A stretch of DNA of 10,091 nucleotides from Brevibacillus sp. (GTDB lineage Bacteria > Bacillota > Bacilli > Brevibacillales > Brevibacillaceae): the NCBI GenBank assembly GCA_029240815.1, contig JARDZO010000211.1, forward strand, positions 1-10,091. The letters run 5' to 3'. The notes below the pieces were generated by a model. That model had not been told where the DNA came from and searched no databases. It saw nothing but the letters and a program-made list of their open reading frames with translations. Below, in pieces: positions 6,564 through 10,091 of the stretch. Made by a program: the position numbers and the translations under genes. How positions within the stretch are numbered: the first letter of the stretch is position 1; each line of letters opens with the position of its first letter.

Positions 6564-6595
6564 GCCAGCTGACCTCCTCAGCTGGCCACCTTTTT
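6564..6595 (+). terminator. Plus-strand intrinsic terminator
   Basis: A perfect 9-bp stem, GCCAGCTGA (6564-6572) with TCAGCTGGC (6578-6586), has a 5-nt loop. A T-tract of five (6591-6595) comes 4 nt after the stem on the plus strand. The minus strand lacks a T-tract after the stem. No complete plus-strand gene remains upstream to use it. Confidence 0.65.
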
Positions 6596-6623
6596 CCGTA
6601 TATTAGCAGTTGCGATCAATAGC

Positions 6624-6655
6624 GAAACGCCAGACAACCTGCTGTCTGGCGTTTC
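6624..6655 (-). terminator. Hairpin terminating the Ig-repeat subtilase gene
   Basis: A perfect 13-bp inverted repeat, GAAACGCCAGACA (6624-6636) with TGTCTGGCGTTTC (6643-6655), has a 6-nt loop and starts 5 nt after the protease stop codon. The minus-strand U-tract after it is poor (GCTATTG), but the stem ends in GTTTC and is very stable. Confidence 0.7.
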
Positions 6656-6660
6656 TCGCG

Positions 6661-8931
6661 TTATGGCCCTACAGTGATGGATATCCGGACGGTTTTACTC
6701 CCGTATCGCCCCGTTATCGTCGTTCTTCCTTCTGTTTTCGCTGTAATTTCTCCGTTGTCTCTGATGCTTGCTACCTTTTCATTGGAAGATGACCAGGTCA
6801 TTCCTTCCTCGACTTGCTCGATTGAACCGTCGCTATACGTCGCCTGGATCACAGGAGTAACCGTTTGGCCGATATCCAGAGTCTGACGAGCAGCATCTGC
6901 TTGCAGCTGTTTCAATCGCGTGTCCACACTAATCCTCACTGATTTCCCTCCGTAGGTAGCGGTCATGGTCGTCGAGCCAAAGCCCTTGGCCACGATCTCC
7001 CCATCCCTAAAGACCGCCACCTTGGCATCGCCTGTTTTCCAGTCAGCTGCTGAAGTCACTACTTCCGTTTCTTCTCCGTAGCTAGCTGTTATATTAATAG
7101 AAGAAGAAGCTCCCGGTTTCAAAAGAATTTTGCTCGGGCTCGCCACCAGCTTCGTAATCGTTACATTGATTCGTATTTTGACGGTCTTGTCTCCGTATGT
7201 AGCTACCATATAGGTACTCCCCATGCTTTTGGCCGTAATCAAACCGTCTTCTACGACTGCGATGTCCTCATTCTGCGACTTCCATGTAGCTTCCTCAGCT
7301 GCTACCGTTTCCTTGGATTTGTCGCCATACGTAGCCGTGAGCTCCACCGCAGCAGTCCCATCTGGCTTCATGGCGAGAGTAGTCTTGGATGCAGTCAACC
7401 TGGTGACAGAGATCTCTACCGGTACGGAAACGGTTTTGCCTCCATAAGTCGCAGATATGCTCGTTTTCCCAAATCCTGTTGCTGTTATGACTCCATTGTC
7501 CACGACAGCTACCTTTTTATCTTTCGTTTCCCATTCAACGTCTTTGTCTGTCACTTCTGACTTGGAACCATCCGTCAGGTACGCAGTCAGTGTGATTATC
7601 CCGGTACCATTCGGAGGTAAGGACAGCTTACTCTGATCCGCCTTCAGGCTTTTAACGCTAACAGTAGATGGATCAGGATCTATCGGATCGCTTAAATCCG
7701 CCTGCATTGCTCGGTAGGCATTGAGCATGCCGTATCCATACTGGTCGTCCCACCCTACCTTACCCAAGTCAGTCGCCGACTCCCATAAACGGTTGGTCAG
7801 TTCTTTCACACTCAATTCGGGCTCACTCACCTTGAGTAATGCCGCTACTCCAGAGACAAATGGTGTCGCTTGGGAGGTACCGCTCATATACGCATATCTG
7901 CCGCCAGGATAGGTACTCAATATGTCCACACCAGGAGCCGTCAGATCCACACTGGAGCCGTAGTTGGAGAAATCGGCCAATCGCAGGTCTGTCCCCACTG
8001 CGCTCACTGTGACAACGCCAGGTATGGAAGCTGGCACATAACGGTCTGCATTGGCTGCATCATTACCAGCAGCTGCCACGACCAATGCACCTTTGTCCAT
8101 GGCGTACTCAATGGCATCTGTGATTGTTCTCGGCGCTGACTCCTCACCGTCTTTTAGCTTCGCTCCCAAGCTCAGGTTAATGACATCAGCACCCAGGTCA
8201 GCCGCATCCATAATGGCTGTCGCTACATCATACATATCTCCCTCGCCGTCACGATCCAGTGCCTTTAGCGGGAGAATTTTTATGTTGCGGTTTCCGGCAA
8301 CACCGGCAATCCCCTGTGAATTGAGCTTGGCTGCAATAATCCCTGCTACATGTGTCCCATGCCCCTCGTCATCCTTGGCATCGCGGTCATGATTCACATA
8401 GTCGATGTCATGTACTGTATCTACTCGTCCCCTCAGATCGGGGTGCGTATAATCAACCCCAGTATCAATCACAGCAACCGTGACTTCGGAACTGTCTCTC
8501 GTAGCTTCCCATGCCTTTGGCGCTTGTATTTGCTCCAGGCCCCACTGTTCTGAATAGTATAGATCCTCTATCGATGCGGTGGCATACATGCGGATGTTTG
8601 GCTCTATGTACTCTACATTCGGGTCTGTCGCTAGCGATTGCAGTGCTTTTTCGTCAGAGGTCTTTTGCAGTCTGATCAGCATGTGGTTATCGGAGCTGTC
8701 GGTAAGAGTAGCTCCGCTGTTGGCTGCGCGCAGCTTGGTCGTTTTCTGTTGGGCTCCGTCGCGGAGCTTGACGATGTATTCCCCTGTTTCGCTCTTCGTG
8801 ATGTTCGACTGGCTCGTTGTATCATTGGAATCGGCATGAACAGGCGTCAGCCAGGATTGCAATGACATCCCGCAGATTGTTAATGCCACTAGCATTTTTC
8901 CGTACCGTGATAGGGCAACGATTGCTCTCAT
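6661..8931 (-). CDS. Secreted subtilisin-like (S8) protease with I9 propeptide and four Ig-like repeats
   Basis: 756 aa. An exported endopeptidase of the subtilisin family. Signal peptide at 1-33, with cleavage likely after VHA. An I9-type propeptide follows at about 50-112 (EYIVKLRDG ... VEYIEPN), which in this family folds the enzyme and is then cut off. The S8 domain spans about 135-410 with a full catalytic set: Asp156 in VIDTGVDYTHPDL, His191 in HGTHVAG, oxyanion Asn290 in AAAGND and Ser353 in GTSQATP. Four Ig-like (Big_2-type) repeats of about 82 residues fill 426-754, ending at SITVGP. There are no SLH, LPXTG or membrane segments, so how it stays at the surface, if it does, is not visible. 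The LTIC in the signal peptide is not a lipobox. The start is supported by AGGAG 8 nt before the ATG (a nearer GGAG is too close). The gene has its own promoter region and hairpin terminator, so it is probably monocistronic. Confidence 0.95.
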   Translation of the reverse strand: MRAIVALSRYGKMLVALTICGMSLQSWLTPVHADSNDTTSQSNITKSETGEYIVKLRDGAQQKTTKLRAANSGATLTDSSDNHMLIRLQKTSDEKALQSLATDPNVEYIEPNIRMYATASIEDLYYSEQWGLEQIQAPKAWEATRDSSEVTVAVIDTGVDYTHPDLRGRVDTVHDIDYVNHDRDAKDDEGHGTHVAGIIAAKLNSQGIAGVAGNRNIKILPLKALDRDGEGDMYDVATAIMDAADLGADVINLSLGAKLKDGEESAPRTITDAIEYAMDKGALVVAAAGNDAANADRYVPASIPGVVTVSAVGTDLRLADFSNYGSSVDLTAPGVDILSTYPGGRYAYMSGTSQATPFVSGVAALLKVSEPELSVKELTNRLWESATDLGKVGWDDQYGYGMLNAYRAMQADLSDPIDPDPSTVSVKSLKADQSKLSLPPNGTGIITLTAYLTDGSKSEVTDKDVEWETKDKKVAVVDNGVITATGFGKTSISATYGGKTVSVPVEISVTRLTASKTTLAMKPDGTAAVELTATYGDKSKETVAAEEATWKSQNEDIAVVEDGLITAKSMGSTYMVATYGDKTVKIRINVTITKLVASPSKILLKPGASSSINITASYGEETEVVTSAADWKTGDAKVAVFRDGEIVAKGFGSTTMTATYGGKSVRISVDTRLKQLQADAARQTLDIGQTVTPVIQATYSDGSIEQVEEGMTWSSSNEKVASIRDNGEITAKTEGRTTITGRYGSKTVRISITVGP
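6670..7656 (-). repeat. Four tandem Ig-like (Big_2-type) repeats in the secreted subtilase
   Basis: Residues about 426-510, 511-593, 594-671 and 672-754. Each unit has the Big_2 signature: W-x-(S/T)-x-(D/N)-x-x-(V/I)-A near the middle, then a Gly-(V/L/E)-I-x-A turn and a closing strand with YG-x-K-(T/S)-V. The repeats differ at DNA level, so they are old. Such domains usually act as stalks or sugar/wall-binding modules. Confidence 0.85.
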
Positions 8932-9010
8932 GTCTCCTTCTCCTTTTTCTCTCTTTCTTGCTTCCGTTCCCTTTTTCGAGGTATCGCAAACTGCTGTTTA
9001 AGAACGAATT

Positions 9011-9039
9011 AGCATAAGTTTACTTTTGGTGACTTTGAA
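9011..9039 (-). promoter_or_regulatory. Candidate promoter of the Ig-repeat subtilase gene
   Basis: On the minus strand TTCAAA (9034-9039, 4 of 6) and TATGCT (9011-9016, 4 of 6) are separated by 17 nt. The leader to ATG 8931 would be about 75 nt. The weak hexamers suggest dependence on an activator, and phased repeats cover the -35 region. Confidence 0.35.
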
Positions 9040-9050
9040 TCACTTTTGAA
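9021..9050 (-). promoter_or_regulatory. Three 10-bp-phased AAAGT direct repeats over the protease promoter
   Basis: On the minus strand the core AAAGT occurs three times at exactly 10-bp spacing (units 9041-9050, 9031-9040 and 9021-9030), the first and third with an extra A in front. One helical turn between copies is typical of binding by a dimerising or tandem-binding regulator. They cover the candidate -35 box and part of the spacer. No known box is matched with confidence. Confidence 0.35.
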
Positions 9051-9065
9051 AGATAAGAGAATCAT

Positions 9066-9101
9066 CAAAAATAAAAAAGGCCACCAGTATTAAGCTGGCG
9101 G
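9066..9101 (-). terminator. Intrinsic terminator downstream of the MFS transporter
   Basis: On the minus strand a stem of CCGCCAG with CTGGTGG (7 bp including one G-U pair; 9095-9101 and 9081-9087) has a 7-nt loop and is followed by CC, six Ts, A and five Ts. This is a clear rho-independent terminator. It lies about 190 nt after the transporter stop codon and insulates the protease promoter. Confidence 0.85.
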
Positions 9102-9288
9102 GTAAAGGCTCTGCTCTCAGCCCTATTAAGGGAAGTAAATGGACACCAGCTATTGTCGGAGCAGGCAAAATCGGTTTGGCGGATCCTTCATTCGAACGGA
9201 CACTTTCCCCAAACGTATTTTGTGCCGTCAGATTTAGTCATTCCAAGTTGTAATTTTCCAATCCCCTTGTAGTTCGCACCGAGGTCCT
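9102..9288. other. Non-coding stretch between the MFS gene and its terminator
   Basis: The full gap between protease and transporter is 357 nt (8932-9288). The part nearest the protease holds the promoter, repeats and terminator listed separately. This remaining stretch has no start codon with a ribosome site on either strand. On the minus strand a frame ending at TGA 9188-9190 reads as a plausible peptide (GANYKGIGKLQLGMTKSDG) but has no start, so it may be a gene remnant or chance. Confidence 0.5.
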
Positions 9289-10091
9289 TTATCTTTGCCC
9301 GACAAAAATTTTGCGTCGTTCATAGGAAAAAATGATCATCGATGCGCCTAAGATCGCGCAAATCATATACATAAATGAATAAGAGGAAAGATCCGCGACC
9401 GGCCCCATGATGACTCCACCCATCGATACACCTAAATCAGCCATCGCAATAAATAACCCTATTAACACGTTGCGATTCATGTGCGGCAGGACAAAGGTCA
9501 AATATGTTGTTAACGTAGGATAGAGGAGTGCCTGAGTGATTCCCATTAACACGGCACCTACATAGAAAAATGCAACTCCACCCACAATAGAATAGCTTAC
9601 ACATTGCGCCGCTACAGCTATAATGAGCACAATTGCCAGGACAAAAGACGAATGCCATTTGCCGTCTGAAGGGATTTTCTTCCTAAATACGAAACGGGTC
9701 ACGACTATGGTACCCGCCTGAAGCATGAGATAAATTGCCGCATTTCCGTTTTTGATTTGCGCAGCGTACAGCGGTATAAAGGTTGTAACAGCTCCAAATA
9801 CAATGGATGCCACCAGCATTAAGACGCTGCATCTGAATAAATGCGGGTTTTTGACTAACTGGCTGAACAACTGAAGCATCGTTGATCCCTGCCCGGTCTG
9901 ACCCGGAATAGGCTCAGCCTTTTTTTTGTCCATTTTGACGCTATAGCCCACGACCCATGTAAGGAAGGCAATGGCGATCATGGTCGCCGTAAAATAATTC
10001 ATATCTCCTGCCTGCCACATGCCTAAAGCCAACAGTGGACCGATAATACCCGGCATGGAAGCACATAAAGAATACATCGAAATCCCTTGTG
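9289..10091 (-). CDS. Major facilitator superfamily transporter, C-terminal part (5' end outside window)
   Basis: The frame is open to the right edge, with four codons (QGIS) before the internal Met at 10077, so the true start lies outside the window. About 266 residues are visible. Counting from that Met, hydrophobic segments lie near 8-24, 29-47, 80-104, 112-131, 143-162, 165-190, 203-226 and 232-251, consistent with TM5 to TM12 of a 12-helix MFS protein. A charged cytoplasmic loop (KMDKKKAEPIPG, 48-59) sits between helices 6 and 7, as usual in the family. Motifs such as GISMYSLCASMPG and GPLLALGMW (helix 5) and MADLGVSMGGVIMGP (helix 11) fit a drug- or small-molecule exporter of the DHA1 type. 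Substrate unknown; metallophore or antibiotic export are possibilities I cannot separate. It is followed by a long untranslated tail and a strong terminator. Confidence 0.88.
   Translation of the reverse strand, partial: QGISMYSLCASMPGIIGPLLALGMWQAGDMNYFTATMIAIAFLTWVVGYSVKMDKKKAEPIPGQTGQGSTMLQLFSQLVKNPHLFRCSVLMLVASIVFGAVTTFIPLYAAQIKNGNAAIYLMLQAGTIVVTRFVFRKKIPSDGKWHSSFVLAIVLIIAVAAQCVSYSIVGGVAFFYVGAVLMGITQALLYPTLTTYLTFVLPHMNRNVLIGLFIAMADLGVSMGGVIMGPVADLSSYSFMYMICAILGASMIIFSYERRKIFVGQR

Larger units (their letters stand above)
6200..6660. other. Intergenic region between the SLAP operon and the Ig-repeat subtilase
   Basis: A gap of 461 nt, visibly more AT-rich in its middle than the genes around it. 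From left to right it holds two candidate minus-strand promoters for the SLAP operon, a plus-strand 42-codon orphan frame with a terminator hairpin after it, a plus-strand promoter-like element overlapping the end of that frame, and the hairpin that ends the protease gene. Two further overlapping 64-codon frames (6246-6440 minus and 6274-6468 plus) lack ribosome sites and recognisable content. Confidence 0.7.

Noticed and set aside
6670..7656. Possible DNA-level tandem repeat or CRISPR-like array
   Set aside because: The periodicity is at protein level (four Ig-like domains of about 82 residues); the nucleotide copies are too diverged and there are no short identical repeats with spacers.
8866..8880. 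Lipobox in the signal peptide of the Ig-repeat subtilase (LTIC)
   Set aside because: The residue before Cys is Ile rather than Gly/Ala/Ser, and a normal signal peptidase I site (VHA) follows, so it is not a lipoprotein.
8817..9017. 66-codon plus-strand frame across the protease start
   Set aside because: It is antisense to the protease signal peptide and its ribosome site; the hydrophobic translation mirrors the purine-rich leader and signal sequence.
1..10091. tRNA, rRNA, insertion sequence ends, transposase or phage genes
   Set aside because: I looked on both strands and saw no cloverleaf-like sequence, terminal inverted repeats with a transposase, or phage-type proteins.

Overview
The window looks like chromosome of a Gram-positive, spore-former-type Bacillota, most probably a Brevibacillus or close relative. 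The basis is medium G+C, strong GGAGG-type ribosome binding sites, a subtilase anchored by S-layer-homology (SLH) domains, and three tandem proteins of the SLAP (S-layer assembly protein) family. Genus assignment is inference. Every convincing gene is on the minus strand, so transcription runs from high to low coordinates.

Layout from right to left (5' to 3' on the minus strand). (1) 9289-10091: 3' part of a major facilitator transporter that enters from the right edge. It is followed by about 185 nt of apparently non-coding DNA and a strong intrinsic terminator at 9066-9101. (2) 6661-8931: a secreted subtilisin-like protease with signal peptide, I9-type propeptide, intact S8 domain and four C-terminal Ig-like (Big_2-type) repeats, ending in a strong hairpin. 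Its promoter region carries three 10-bp-phased direct repeats. (3) 6200-6660: a gap holding candidate promoters for the next operon and, on the plus strand, a 42-codon orphan reading frame followed by an intrinsic terminator. It looks like the tail of a lost gene, although a small RNA is possible. (4) 6199-3179: an operon of three paralogous cytosolic proteins (313, 314 and 329 aa), each with two SLAP domains and a similar short amphipathic N-terminus. (5) 2996-1: a cell-surface subtilase with three PPC-like domains and three SLH domains, followed after about 24 nt by a small exported protein of a widespread but uncharacterised Bacillota family that runs off the left edge.

Taken together this is a surface-biogenesis neighbourhood. 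In Bacillus anthracis SlaP works with SecA2 in secretion of S-layer proteins. Here three SLAP paralogues lie between two exported subtilases, one of them SLH-anchored and so likely attached to secondary wall polymer under or within the S-layer. No secA2, secY2 or S-layer structural gene is visible in the window. A three-paralogue SLAP cassette bracketed by surface proteases is the most interesting candidate system here; the functional coupling is inference from context only.
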